From the NCBI RefSeq assembly GCF_022539665.2, contig NC_081333.1:1550001-1614000 (forward strand): 64,000 bases of DNA, given 5' to 3'. Source of the stretch: Daphnia carinata. Lineage: Eukaryota > Arthropoda > Branchiopoda > Diplostraca > Daphniidae. Under the pieces are notes generated by a model. That model saw nothing but the letters and a program-made list of their open reading frames with translations, had not been told where the DNA came from and ran no database searches. Of the stretch, positions 1 to 12,700 are shown piece after piece. The position numbers were made by a program, and so were the translations under genes. The stretch's first letter is position 1. Every line of letters starts with the position of its first letter.

Positions 1-1166
1 CCACAACAGGTGGTTGGTTCGGTATTGCGGTGCGTGTTGAGGTCGTTGTGATGACGTGATATCATCACGGACCTCCCGCGGTAGGTTTTCCTAGGCGAAC
101 TCAAGACTGATAGTAACCTACAGTGCCTCGAAAAATATAAGAATTAACGCGAGAAGGTAACACAGAATGAAGGATGGCCGCCGGCATGAGTGGAGCTAAA
201 GGTGAGGAAGACAGTATAAGAACAGAAACAGATTACTTACATGGCCCACATAAGCCAGGTCGTGTCTTATTGGCCTACATTTTTACGCGTAGCCTCAGTG
301 TGATAACGTTTTATGAATTTCAGTTGTATGAGGTTAGTATAATCTTTGGCGACAATGTTCGTGCTTATTTCACGTCATAATGTAATTAGCTCTTTCTGTT
401 TTGTTTTGTTTTTCCTTGTCGTCCATCTGTTTCGAAATAGCCGGAGAAATTCGGGTGTTACTTTAAAAGCAAGTTTTTTACTGGAACATCATTCCAGATC
501 CATTAGTTGTTATTCTACTGGAACTTTCGAATTTTGCTAGTTTTACCTCTTTTTTTTTTCCTTCCTTAAATTGGATCAATGGCTTAATATCAATCGCTGT
601 TTAGTATTTTTGCCAGGCCAGCAGCTTTTAGGGTCTCTCTTTATTGCTTAAAGCTAATACTATCGCAACAACTATTTTTAAAACGATCCGACCTCATTGA
701 AAAAAAAAAAGCATTGCAAACAATGTCACCCAGAACATAACCTGTTGTTTCGTTACAATTGACACAAATGATACACACACAAAAAAGAGAGAACAGGATT
801 TAACCAAAAAAAAGACACTCAAACAAACAGAAAATCTTTTGTTGTTGTTGTTTGTGTGTGTGTGTGTGTGTATGATTCACAAAATAGAGCATAATCAAGT
901 GTGTTTTTATTTACAAAAGACATCAACCAATAATAGAACAAAGAAATTCGAGTTTGTTTGGAGAACAAACCGATGCGTAAAAAGATGGGGGGAGCATTGC
1001 TGATTGGCCAGGAAAAGAGTTTAAGGTCGCAGGTAGTGGACAAGCGGGAATAAGGCTGGGATCCAGCTGGAACGAAAGAATTGGAAAACAAAACAAAAAA
1101 AAAAGGGCCTGCCATTTTCTTTTGTTCGTGTGCGATACGTGCGCAAATTTTTCAATCGTTCAGTGA
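1..1166. other. Gene-poor flank with 3' UTR of the next gene
   Basis: I see no convincing coding exon here. The right part (about 900-1166) is probably the 3' UTR of the minus-strand gene that ends at 1167. A (TG)n microsatellite lies at about 853-872. The open frames on either strand are short, low in complexity and have no recognisable domain. Confidence 0.5.
906..911 (-). terminator. Polyadenylation signal AATAAA
   Basis: TTTATT on the plus strand reads AATAAA on the minus strand, about 255 nt beyond the stop codon of the gene at 1167-5337. It is the first canonical signal in the right orientation, so it probably marks the 3' end of that transcript. Confidence 0.45.
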
Positions 1167-4100
1167 TCACATGTCTTTGCCGTTGTCCCTCACGCGGATG
1201 TTCAACAACTCTTCAATAGGCAAAATGGGATCGTTCGTTGCCATGGTGAAGAACGAATGACGCGGCTTTTCTTGAACTGGAACGGGTTCCTAATCAACAT
1301 TTCAATCTCAATTAAAACAGCTTAATCGCATGAAATCTTTTCATTGTTTTTTTGCATACCTTATCTTCTTTCTCTTCGATGTTGCTATCTACACGTTCGC
1401 TGGACAAGTCCGGCTTGTCCAAGAAAGGCTGACCAGCTGATTCGTAAGCATAACTTTGTTGCTGATGCGTTGGGTAATCCTGTTCCTCTTCAATCGGTTG
1501 TGGTTCGGGATTCTCAATGTCTTTGTCTGTCGCGATGGAAGCCACGCTCACGAGCTCAATCTTCGCAGATTCTGCCTCTTCCTCAGCCTTTGGCATGCTG
1601 GACGTCTCTGTTTTACCAGAAATCTGCGGCTCCGATGTGGGTGGCCATTGGTCAGGTGATGCGAGGACCGAGCCAGACTCTTCTTCATCATCCAATGACG
1701 GTTCGATGATCGGTGCAGCTGTTGTGGTACGAGCAAATTGCCCTGGTCTCATTCTCTTGTTAGGTCGTGGTGGAATACTGGGCATCTCCACCACCTCTTC
1801 CTTAACAACAGGTTTAGGACTGTCTTCCGCTAACAACCTTTCTTCCTCTTCTCGTTGCTGCTTCTGCTGGATTCTTCTTCGAACGAAAGGACTACCGGGC
1901 ATCTTGCCGAAGAGATTCTTCCTGCCAGAAGGCTCTTCTTCCTGGACATCAACTTGAACAGGGGCCACCTCAGCTGTTGGTGTAACCGGCTCTTCTTCTT
2001 TCACCGGTCGATTGGCCGAAGCCTTTGGTTTGAATCGTCTTTTGTATTGTTCGTAATTCGATTCTTTCGTTTCTTGGCTCTTTTCTACAGATACTGGAAC
2101 ACTCTCGGTCGTGCTGCTGGTAGACGTTGGGGAGGCAGTGACAGGCCTCCTAACAGGCATCCTCGGTGGTATTTTAGCCCGTGTTGTCGATGGTCTAGCC
2201 GTCGTGGTGGACGTGCTAGTCACTGAAACTGGAACGACTGGCTCCGCTATATTATCGGCAGTCGATTCGCCATCTTTCTTCGATTGGGCTAGTTGTTCTC
2301 GAAGTTTGGCCCGCTCTTTCATGGCTTCGATGCGTTGCTTGTACGACGTGATCCTCAGCTGGCCGGCCGAACTGTCTTTAGCCGCATTAGCTTTACTCTC
2401 CGTCTGGGCAGGTGATGGAGGCTGTGGACGGACGCGCTTATTGAATGGAGGGAAGAGCGTGCTTTTGGGTTCTTCCGGTGCGGCCGTTGTAGATACTGGA
2501 ACAGGCAGTTCAGGTGCTTCGGTCACACGAACAGGTGGCGCTGTGATCCGCAGGGGACTTTCCGTGGACGACATAACGGGCGGGAGGAAATCGGGAATGT
2601 CATCATCGGGATCGCTGCGATGTTCCATGGGCTCTTCTTTGATTGGTTGCACGTTGTGACGGGCTTGAACTGGCGCGTTGTTCAAATCAGCCGCATCGAA
2701 CTCATCTCCGCCGGCATCCAATTGGTCCACTCGGCCTATTTCTCCTCCGTTATCAAACGAATTTCCGGAAGGATGATGGGGTGGCCTCCTTCCACCCGGT
2801 CGTCGATGCCTTTCAGGCCGACGTGCGTCAGGATTCGGTTGTGGTCTGAGCCGTTGTTGCGTTGACTGAAGTCCGACGAGGCTCTGTGTTTAACGGGGGG
2901 GACGAAAATGAAAGGAATAAAGTTTAATGTTTCTAATTTCAATAGCGATTTGCATTTTGTGTGCATGTCTACCTTCAATGTGTTGAGACCCTGAGTGACG
3001 ATGGACGCGTCCCTGGGTCGTTGCGGTGGAGGCAGAGGGCGATGAGGTCGCGGCCTGTTGGGTGAAGGATGTTGTGGTCTTTTTTGCGTAGGGGCTACGA
3101 AAGGTGGCGAATCCTCGAATTCACTTTCGTTATTTCCTTTTGGATCATTTTCAGGTCCATTGAACTGTTCCTCGGGTTGGAATGAGGGTCTTCCGCCAGG
3201 TGGCCGCCGTCCTGGAATGGGCGCAACCGGCAGGGGTTCTTCCGGCTGATGCTGTTCGTGCTGTTGCTCTGGTTCGTGATGATGTTGAACGTGCTGTTGT
3301 TCCCTGTGAGGCTCTTGCCTTTGTTCCTCATAAGGATCGTAGGCATTGCCTTCCGGTTGACCTTGCTTTGTATGCCAAGGATTGCTCTGAGTCGGCTCAG
3401 ATTCCGGCCCAGGGCGGGACTCGGGACGACGTTGACGCACGTTATTCTTCTTCCCGTGTTGAACTTGTTCTTGATTGTCGTAGATCGGTTGATGATGTTC
3501 CTTCGTTCTGTGATGCTCTTTCGGCCTGTAATGTTCTTCCGGTCTATGATTCTCTTCCGGCCTGTGATGTTCTTCAGGTTGACCGTAATTCACACCGTCC
3601 TCTTCAGGCCTGTAAGGCTGTTGCTGATGATGATACGGCGCTTGCAAATCAGATTGATGATCCCGCTGGAAGTCTTCCGCTTCCTCCTGATAGCGTTGCA
3701 CCGGCGCAACGGTCGGATTGCTGGGCTTGTATTTTGGCACGTTAACAAAATTCTCGCGCGATGGTTGCTCTTCAGGCCGGTACGGAGTCCTCGGCTTATT
3801 CTTGCGATTCGATTCCGGCGCCGGATGGCGTGGTGGCCAATCTCCAGCTGGCTGTTGAGGCGCCAACTGCTGCCGCTGATGGTGTTGTTGGCCGACCTGG
3901 AACTGTCGCTGGTTGGGCGAGGCCTGCAGGTTCGTCGAAAAGAAACTAGGTCGTTCGGCTTCGAAAACGGACGCTTCTGGTGGCGCCGTGTTTCGCTCTA
4001 ATGGCTGCTGCTGCTGCTGCTGTCGTAGCTGTTGCTTCCGCACACCTGGCTGGCCTTGTTTCGCTTTGGCTGCTTGCTGTCGTTCCGTCTCCGTTGCTTC

Positions 4101-5337
4101 GTCCACGTATGTCGACGGCCTTCCGTTTTCCCGCTGTTGGACTTGGCCCTCGTACTCGTGCGGATGTTGGCGGCCGACTTGCCCCGAGCCAAGTTGCGTG
4201 CGGAAAATTGTTTTACCATAATCAAACGCTTGGTGCTGTTCCACATCTGCCTCTTCGGTGCTAACCGCCTGTGGCTGACGGCGCGATTCAGGTTGATGGA
4301 CGAACTGCTGGACGAACTGGTGGCGACGTTGCGTCGCAGCAGGAGCCGCTACCTTCGCGTAAAAATCGTCCTGACCTCCGCTGACGGACATGCTGGCATC
4401 CACCGACGTCAACGATGGCGACTCGTCGTACGAACTCTGACCTCCTTCCGATTCGTCCATTTTAGAATGGATGCTCATTTGCTTGTCTTGATGAGCGCTG
4501 TTGGAAATGGCAGCTGCTTCTTCTTCGTAATCGTATTCACTCGAGTCGTAAGAGATAGCGGATTTGCGACTGGCCGTTTGTTGTTGCTGTTTGTTCTGAC
4601 GTCGATGTTGCTCCGGCTTTGGTTCAGCAACCGTACGGTACGGCTCTTTGAGATCGACCGTAGGAGCCACAGGTGGTGGTGGTATTTTTTTCAGGTCGAC
4701 AACATGCTGAGTGACAGCTGCTGGATCGCGTTGTTTGACAGCAGGGGCCGGCTTCGGCTCCGCTTGGGGTCGTTGCGACGTTGATGGACGATCGGCTTCG
4801 AATCGAATGTGCTGTACGGGACGAATAGCCGTGTCCGTCCATTGTCTTCTAGGCGGCTGAAGCGTCGTGTGAATGATCTGCGGCGGAGGTTGAGGATGCT
4901 GTGATGGCTCCGGGACGTATTGGTTCGATTTTTTGGCCGATCGGGGTGGCCATTCTACCACCTCTTCTTCGAAGAAGCTCCTGACTTGCGCCTGGGCAAC
5001 GGGGAAAGCCACTTGAGGCTGTTGATTGGGTAAGAGCCACGGTGGTGGCATGGCAATGTCTTCCGGAGCGAAGGGCACTCGATTGCCACCGGCATGATTG
5101 CTACTCCTGGCCCACTGAGCTGATCGATGCTCCTGGGCTGTATTGAGGTCCATCAATCGTTTCCAGCCTTCGTCGGCTTTGATCAGTGACAGAGTCATCG
5201 CTAAAATGAATTAGAATTTAAAAAATAAAGGGGATTTTAACGGACTAAATCATTTATGAAAGGAAAGTCTGGCGGAATCACGACAGGATCGATCCAAACT
5301 CACCTGCGAATAATAAGCAGCACTTCAATCTCCCCAT
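1167..5337 (-). CDS. Secreted Gln/Pro/Glu-rich low-complexity protein, 1302 aa
   Basis: Coding exons are complement 5304-5337, 5200-2973, 2883-1360 and 1289-1167. All introns are GT-AG (89, 70 and about 100 nt) and the lengths sum to 3909 nt, an exact frame. The N-terminus MGRLKCCLLFAAMTLSLIKA looks like a signal peptide split by intron 1, so the product is probably secreted or extracellular. The body is disordered: rich in Gln, Pro, Glu, Arg and His, with a short Gln run from a CTG/CAG tract near 4010, a tandem R-P-E-E/K-E-H-H segment at about residues 545-585, and a Thr/Ser/Pro-rich mucin-like part in exon 3. Exon 4 encodes a more ordinary-looking 40-residue C-terminus (HSFFTMATND, then LLNIRVRDNG). 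I see no chitin-binding or other named domain. An extracellular matrix or cuticle role is possible but only inferred. The exon structure is well supported; the function is unknown. Confidence 0.82.
3479..3595 (-). repeat. Coding tandem repeat (H-x-R-P-E-E / K-E-H-H)
   Basis: Within exon 2 of the Gln/Pro-rich gene a unit of about 6-7 codons is repeated at least five times (PEEHHR, PEENHR, PEEHYR, PKEHHR, TKEHHQ). The copies differ by single substitutions, as expected from slippage or unequal crossing-over followed by drift. It is a likely site of length polymorphism. Confidence 0.7.
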
Positions 5338-8300
5338 TTTTTGTTCAATTGATCCCGCTTTCAACGGCAAAATGCGGACTTTCAAGATCAAGCGGATACC
5401 TTGCTCACGAGAAAAACTGAAACTCACGGGAATCACCAGTTGGAACTTGTAAAAAAAGCCGATAGGGAAGAGGGGTCGATCACGAAAAAGGAGAAGAGAT
5501 AAGAGAAGAGAGCGAACGAGCCGCGTTACTAACGCAGGTAGCTGCTGGTAGGATAATGAAGTCGCAACCGACCGGGCACTGCCTTCTTGTAACATTGACG
5601 GTGGCCAAGAGAACCATCCACATGACGTTCTCGTTCAGCTTTCAGGAAGAGCTTCAACGAAACCAGCCTAAAGGCCCCATGCTTTGGGTACGACTATAGC
5701 CCATCAGCGTGAGGAAAAAAATTACATACAAATGGGGAAGAGGAAAACAAAAATAATAATAAACATGAATATGAAAAAAAAAAAAAAAAGAAGAGCTTGA
5801 CTTCAGTCATCCATATCTTAGTTGTTATTTTTTATTTGTTTATTTTTTATATCTCTAGAAAAAGAAAAAAAAATTCATTAAGATGCTGAACATCTCAAGC
5901 AGCTTGCTCTCGGCAACTTGGTTCGTGTGACAATATCCAGCAATCCGACCTGGTTCTTTCAAAAGCAGTTTCGTGCAGCAGCCGGCCTTCTTGGAGCTGG
6001 CCCGTTATGTTGCAGATGCAACAGCTCTGTCGTTTCGTTATAAAAATAAAAGACGAACTAAACACCTTACAGGTGATGACAAACACACACACACATTCTT
6101 CGGCCTCTAAGAAGCTTCAAAAGTTATAGCGACCATTTAAAATAGAGGGATTTTCCGCGCAAATTATATAACCTAGATTGAATGCCCAAGTGACCCTTGC
6201 GGGGCACCGCTAGCTGCCGTAAGGTGTTTCATTTTTTTTTTTTCCCCTAAATTATTTATTTTATCTTATCGTTATTCTTTTCTTTTTTCCCCCTCCGTTC
6301 GGCTTCTGGTGCGCGCGGACCTCGTAGAGGAACCTGAGGCTTTTTGTGTGTGTCTAATTTTAATGGATACAGATGGACGGGCAGTAAAGAGTCTACCGTA
6401 GCGATGGTGCTGTCGTCATTATTCATCTGCGTCATAAAAGGAGTTATCTTTTTTTTTGTTTGAATTCTTTTTTTCTTTTCGATTTATTTTACGAGCTTAT
6501 TTGCGTGTGTGTGTAAGCAAAGCAAGAAAATGTTTTCCGAGGTGCCTAGTGTGTGTGTGCGTGAGTGATCATATCCCATTCACCAAACGCCTCGCAGCTA
6601 CGTGTCCAGCAACGGTCTAAAAAGAACAGCCAACAATAGTCGTGTTCCAAAAAAAAAAAAAAAAAACGATTTGCCCACCTGTTGCCTCACTAAGAATATT
6701 ACAGTATATACATGTATTATATCCATATTTCTTTTTCCGTGTTCTTCTCCTTCCCGTTGAACATTGAGAACAGCAGTACCACCTTCGGGCCATCAGTTCG
6801 TATTCGCTTCTTTTATATGCAAAAAAAGAACAAAAACGATAAGGTCTTAGCTGATCAGGAGACCATCTGAAGGTGATTTATCGGGCAGGTAGAGGGTCGG
6901 TCTCTCTATTGAACCGGTTGGCCAGCGTGCCCCCATTGCCATTTCCCGTTCCGATCTGACATCTTGATGGCTGAATTGCGCAATTTTTTAGCAACCGGCT
7001 GTTGTTGTGAACCTCTAGTGGGGTATGATAAATGTTGTTATTTGTTCAGTCACGATGTAGCGTCTTTCTTCTACTGTGTTTGATGCGTCAATGGACAAGG
7101 AGATGGCCTGGAAAGAAATTAAACAAGAGAAAGCGTTCGAATAACAAGATGGGACGAATGTCATTTGTTTCCCATTGTTCACACAAAAGCTCGAGATTTC
7201 TTTTGTTGTTGCATATCATTCGTTGCACTGACGTCTTACATCACGAGTGTCATTTTCTATTTTCCTTTTTATCCCTACGGTTAAAAATTGCGCAGTTGAG
7301 AACAGAAAGAAATTCGACCCAAGGAATTCCCCATCTCGAATAATTGATTTAATTCCGGGAATTTTTTTTTCTTTTCCCAATTATCAATTGAGAACAAGCA
7401 GAGCCAAAGCTCCGGAATGATGTGTAACATCAGCCGATCCATTATTCAGTGGTGCAACAGCTGTACTCACGTCTCATTCCCTTTCCCTTGGTGCCTGCCA
7501 AACATGATTGGGGTTCTGCAGCTTTCACGGATGCCTTCTCCAAGTCATCCTTTAGGCTAAAGGTTCTGTCCATTAATTTTATTAGACGTATACGCTTCCA
7601 AAGCAAGGAGAGCGATTGCCCTTCGGAAAGCTAGTGTTCTGGTTCTGCTCTGTCTCCTCTTCGTTCTGTCCGTTCAACCGATGGTGCGCTCCACCGTCTT
7701 TGGCGTTTGACTTTGCGTGAACATTTCACGCACGTTCCGTCGCTACATCTGGCCACCCCGTTGTGTATCATGTCACGCTCTCTTGGCTTCTTCGTTCTTC
7801 TTCATTGGCTTCGTCCATCGTTTTCTTTCGATGGCCAGCCAACGTCAACACCCCGCTCGAGGGGTTGGAACGCAACAGCCACCCACTAACCTGAATTTGG
7901 GTTTGTTGTTGTTTGTGTTGTTGTTGTTGTGTGCGTTTGTTCGATTGTGCAACACGGTCGCCTCACGCAGTTTCGTCGGTTGCCTCTGCGGGCGTTTGTG
8001 GCTTGTTTGAATGTTGAATGATTGCGCATTTACCGCTATACATTATGAGACACATAAATTCGTGCATTCTTCCGCCTGACCGCCGGCCCGACCGGAAAAG
8101 ACCAGAAACCAATATCTATAAAAAGGACAAATAACACGCGTTTTACGAAGGGACATTTTACTAATGTTTGGGTGGAGTTTAAATAAGCGATCGTCATTTA
8201 TTTTGTGTTTGTCATTGAAAACATTGTTCTTTTAATTGCGAATACCCATACAAAAGGGACAACGTATAAAGAGGGTCCGCCATTGTCTGCACTTTGTTTT

Positions 8301-8600
8301 TGCTCTCGTTTCTTTTTTCGTGATTTTTATGTGTACGATTTTCAAGCGTTTTCATAATTCCATTGTTTCGTCGAGTATTTAGACCTCATTGTAACCCGTT
8401 TTTTTTTTAATGGACGCATTGGCCGCAGATCATTCTCTGCCTTATGCATTCCTTCGTTATGTTGTGCCCTGGCAATTATGTAATAAACGTAACGTATGAC
8501 ATCGAGTAAAAGCACCACAAGAAACATCTAACGGTAGCGTATAAACAATAGCAAAACAACTGGGCAAGCAATAACACGGCAAATTATGTCTATACGATAT
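5338..8600. other. Intergenic, no supported gene
   Basis: This is about 3.3 kb upstream of the Gln/Pro-rich gene and presumably holds its promoter and 5' UTR. I see homopolymer tracts (A runs near 5775 and 6650, T runs near 6235), (CA)n near 6080 and (TTG)n near 7900-7935, but no exon chain and no protein family signature. Confidence 0.5.
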
Positions 8601-8794
8601 TTTATTATCCAATCATCCGAGGGCGTTCACTTGCTCTAGACATCGACATAAAAACGGGTACAAAGGACACACACGCAAAGAGATCAAGTTCATCTTTCCG
8701 CAGACGCTGGTAATCAGCGACGGCAGATCTTGAATTCGCCATTCACGTGTGTGATCTCTTCGATAACGAGGCATAAGGAAGAATGTTTAATAAT
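8601..8794 (-). other. Candidate alternative terminal exon of the opsin gene
   Basis: On the minus strand a pyrimidine-rich tract ending TTCCAG (acceptor at 8795) opens a 27-codon frame (8794-8714, including ...VIEEITHVNGEFK... and a TGA stop). An AATAAA signal follows at 8606-8601. The frame is phase 0, the phase of the opsin exon 10 donor. The annotated last opsin exon (9895-9764) has no canonical poly(A) signal that I can find. This could be an alternative opsin 3' end or a chance match. Confidence 0.25.
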
Positions 8795-9763
8795 CTGGAA
8801 GAAATGACACAGCAGTTAGCTGAACTGCTTTACCAAGGGAGAACGGTACAGGGCGGCTAGCCAGATACCCCCCATGAAGCTCTTGCTCTCTTCTCAGAGG
8901 ATAATCGCGGATTAAACAGGGAAAATGGGCACGAGCAAATATATCGGGATACTGTAATCAAAATAGCGAGAGAAGAGGTAAATATATATATATAAAAAAA
9001 AAACCGCAATCACGAGGTTCACGCGCACCAAATGTCAACATTGTCAGCGTGGTTTGCGTTGCGAATGTTGCACACCATTAAGACGTAAATATACAGTTTA
9101 TGTATGGGACCGTCACGGGAAACTTGGTCCCAACTGAGGGGCTTCATAGTAAACCTAGATTGGGATGAGAATATGTGTGCAACACACTTTGGCCCTTCTT
9201 TTTCGAACAAGGAAAAAACAAAATACGATGGGGGTCTATTTTCGTCACGCTATTATATACGTACGTAGTAGAAAATTGGAAATTGAGAGGGCAACATCAG
9301 ATGAAAGAGAAAGACGATTGGAGAGACATAGAAGAAGAAAAACAGCAACATTTTATAACGACTTGTTAATTACACTAGCATGATGTCGTGTTATTATTTT
9401 TAGCAAATAATATTATGACAAGCAGCTGATGCAACACAAAATTGTGAAAATATAGCTCGCTTTTTCTTGCCACGTTTCGCTTGCATACCCTGCGTATAAC
9501 ATAAACGCCATGATTATCAAAATCAAAGTACGAAGTGCGAGACAAAGGGAATGAAATTGTTTTAAATGAAGAACGATAGTAATGGCTATTTCCTTTTTTT
9601 TACGTGAACATCAGAAACTGTAATGTTTTTTTTTTTACAAGCATGAACGTCTTTCACGTTACGTGTTGAACGTGCCTTATTTCCCTCGAGAAATCCACGT
9701 GAATTTCGATCCCGACGGGCATTGATACAAAGACAGCTCGTATAGTCGGAATGCTGATCAATC

Positions 9764-12700
9764 TTAAACCGTGAGGTCGTCCTTCGTTTTCTGCACGTCG
9801 TGCAACTGCGCTTCTTCCTTGGATACGCTAACGACTGTTGCGTTGTACTCCGAGTCCCGTGAGCGTTGCGTCTGCAGCCGGATCAGCATCTCGACCTGGT
9901 TTTGAATAATAGAAACGTGACATCAAGTATGCAAGGCGATACATCATTTCTAAGCAGAATATTTAAATCTGTACGACACGTTAGTTAGCAATAAGCAAAC
10001 AACCATCGTGACTAGACTAATACGTGCATAACACAATTGAATAGCATTCGATTAAAGTTGGGAAATTCGTGCGTCGCAATGGTGGACACAGATGCGTTCG
10101 CAAGTGCGTCCACTCGTGCGTCACGCTGCGTGACAATATTCTCATTTTTGTACACGGTTCAATAGAATCACGACTCTTTCTTAAATCCCCAAAAAAAACA
10201 CTGACTTTAAGCAGCGGATGTTTACAAGAGAAAAGAAACGGATGCCCTTTTCTTTCCTCTTTGAAAAAAAAAAAAATATTACTGGTTTATTTATTTGTGC
10301 CTATTTTTCTGTTGTTCAAAATTTTACCTCTCTACGCGATTCGACGCATCCGGAGCACATGCAAGTGCCCTGGTTCACTTTGCCCAGGTACATTCCTTCC
10401 TTGTCGTACGTCGGCCGGTCAATCTCGCCGTCTTTCGTGTCTCTAAATGCATCAGCAGATGGTTGAAATTAATAACTACGTGCGGGGGCACCAGCTGCTT
10501 TTGATTTTTAATGACGAGGATCATATGAGCGCGTCGATTGGAATTTAGCAGGAAAAAAATATAAATGGTTGATAATCGTTATGAAACCTGCGATGGCGGT
10601 AACGGCAGTGACGGTCCCCGACGTTGGTTTTCCTCCGGCAGCACATGTCTTGCCACAAATGACGCAATTCACGACGCAGTGAAGCGTTGGTCAGCCCGTA
10701 TAGAAGAGGATTCATCATGCAAGACATTTTGGCGAAGACCGTCGGGAAAATGTACCTTTGCGTAACAATAGACCATATAGAGACGGTTAATTGGTATCAT
10801 TATATTTTGGTATATGTACAAAAAGAAAATGATAACTAGCGATTGCAGAGCTACCGACTTTGTAATCAGATGATTTCAGAATCAGACGTAGCAAAAAAGT
10901 AGAACCCCCACAACATCGTTAGCCCATTTACGGTCCCCTCCTACCAAGGGTCTTCCACCTCCAAAATCCCCCCGTCTGTTCCCTTGCTGGTTAAACGGCC
11001 ACCCAAAAATAGAATAATAACAAATGACAATTAGTTACGATATTACGAGGCTCTTCCGTCTATCACGTACCTTCTCACGCTCTATATAACCGGAATAACG
11101 AGGGCGCTATTACGATAAAAAAAAAATAGGAAATGTTCTCGATTATCTTAGGTACTAATTTTGACTTCGTAATTACACGCCCATTTACCAAAGCACACAT
11201 TGGGCAGTGGAACAACATTTTGGGATTAAACGGTATTCAACTAAACTATCGGTGCTGCATTTTAATGATCGGGACCTATTTAGTGCGCAATGCTAATAAC
11301 GTTCGCATTTAGATGTCGCCGGAAAGCTTCTTGTTAGTTCGTAATTGACGTCGTTGGTACGTGTACTTGCATGCAGTCGATAGGTTGGTTCAAAGGGGAC
11401 GCTAGACGATGATCAGAGAAGACCTGATTGTGCTAGAGATACACCATTGCTCGACTGCGCAAGCCACACTGAGCTCATGTCAGCCGTGATAAAACCGAGT
11501 GAGGAGTCAAGACGTGCGTGTGTGTTATAAAAACACGGAGTTCAATTGATTGCATGACGTACGTAGAACCACAATAAAGCTGAAGACAAAGAGTTCAACC
11601 TTAAAACTCTGTTATTATTGCATTTTGATTTCCCACTACTTATTTTTGTCGCCCCGGAATTCTTCAGTTCCATTTCGCAGAACTTGTTGGCATTCTTTTA
11701 AAACGGGATAAGTGGATCCGATCGAGAAAAAAAAATGGGAACGCAAACGCTCCCATTTCACATATCAAATGGAACGTGGAAGTCATGTTGTCAAATTCTT
11801 TTAGCTTTGAATCCAGAAGCCAGTGTTAATTTTCACCAATCAAAAGATGATTGGAGCTTGATGGATGGCTAAATGACAGGCAAAGGTTATCGTCTTGTAG
11901 AGCGTAGGTTCACTAACAACATTTCTCCAGGAGATCAAAAGGCGTTTTTAACTTGTAAAACGGAACAAGCAAGCCAGTAGGGATTGTATTTGCCTTGAGT
12001 GGTTTTGACAGGTTTTGACGTTTTATTACACGCCATCGGATTGAAATCGGCCCCAAAGTTTTCCCATCGTCAATTGAGGTCAGCATTACACGAATCTCCC
12101 TTTCGATTTCCCACTTTTCTTCACATCCAAAATCCAAAGTTTCACGTCCTTTCTTATTTACGACTTTGGAGAAAACGTTTGACAGTTATTCTCACGTCGC
12201 TCCGTCTCAATACCCCGCATTATCGCGCAAACGCAAACTATTTACGATTGGAAAGCGCCCAATGAAATGAGAAATTTAAATTTCTGAATATCGCGTTGTC
12301 TCAATAATTTTGCATGAGCTTCGCTAACGTAAAATTATACCATACTCGCTATTCACTGATGCCGATGCTATGTCCTAATTTATTGCGCTTGTGCGCTACG
12401 CAATAGAAGAGCCTCCGTACCCCATCTAGGTTTCGAGGAAAGTAACTTTAAAGTAAAAAAAAATGATCGGAAAGCAAAGGAAAATGAATTACAAAAATAT
12501 AATATGAATGTACCAGAAAGTCGGCAAGTCCGGATGATAGATGGAAACAAATGACATGATGGCGTAGGGAGACCAAATGATGAAGAACGTTAGCACCATT
12601 AACACGTTCAGCTGTGAAGATAATAAAGGCGATTATTGAACAAAGGTAATGTGATGAACATATTCCGTAAATAGTACCTTAAGAACTTGTATTTCAACCT

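Noticed and set aside
174-201. Start-like ATGGCCGCC followed by a GTGAGG donor, a possible first coding exon on the plus strand
   Set aside because: No downstream plus-strand exon could be found before the opposing gene at 1167, so nothing supports a transcript.
819-1115. 98-codon minus frame containing poly-Thr/His
   Set aside because: It comes from a (TG)n microsatellite and probable 3' UTR; no family signature.
6847-6990. Natural-looking minus frame ending ...PTLYLPDKSPSDGLLIS
   Set aside because: Only about 46 codons, no good acceptor and no poly(A) signal downstream; an open frame of this length is expected by chance.
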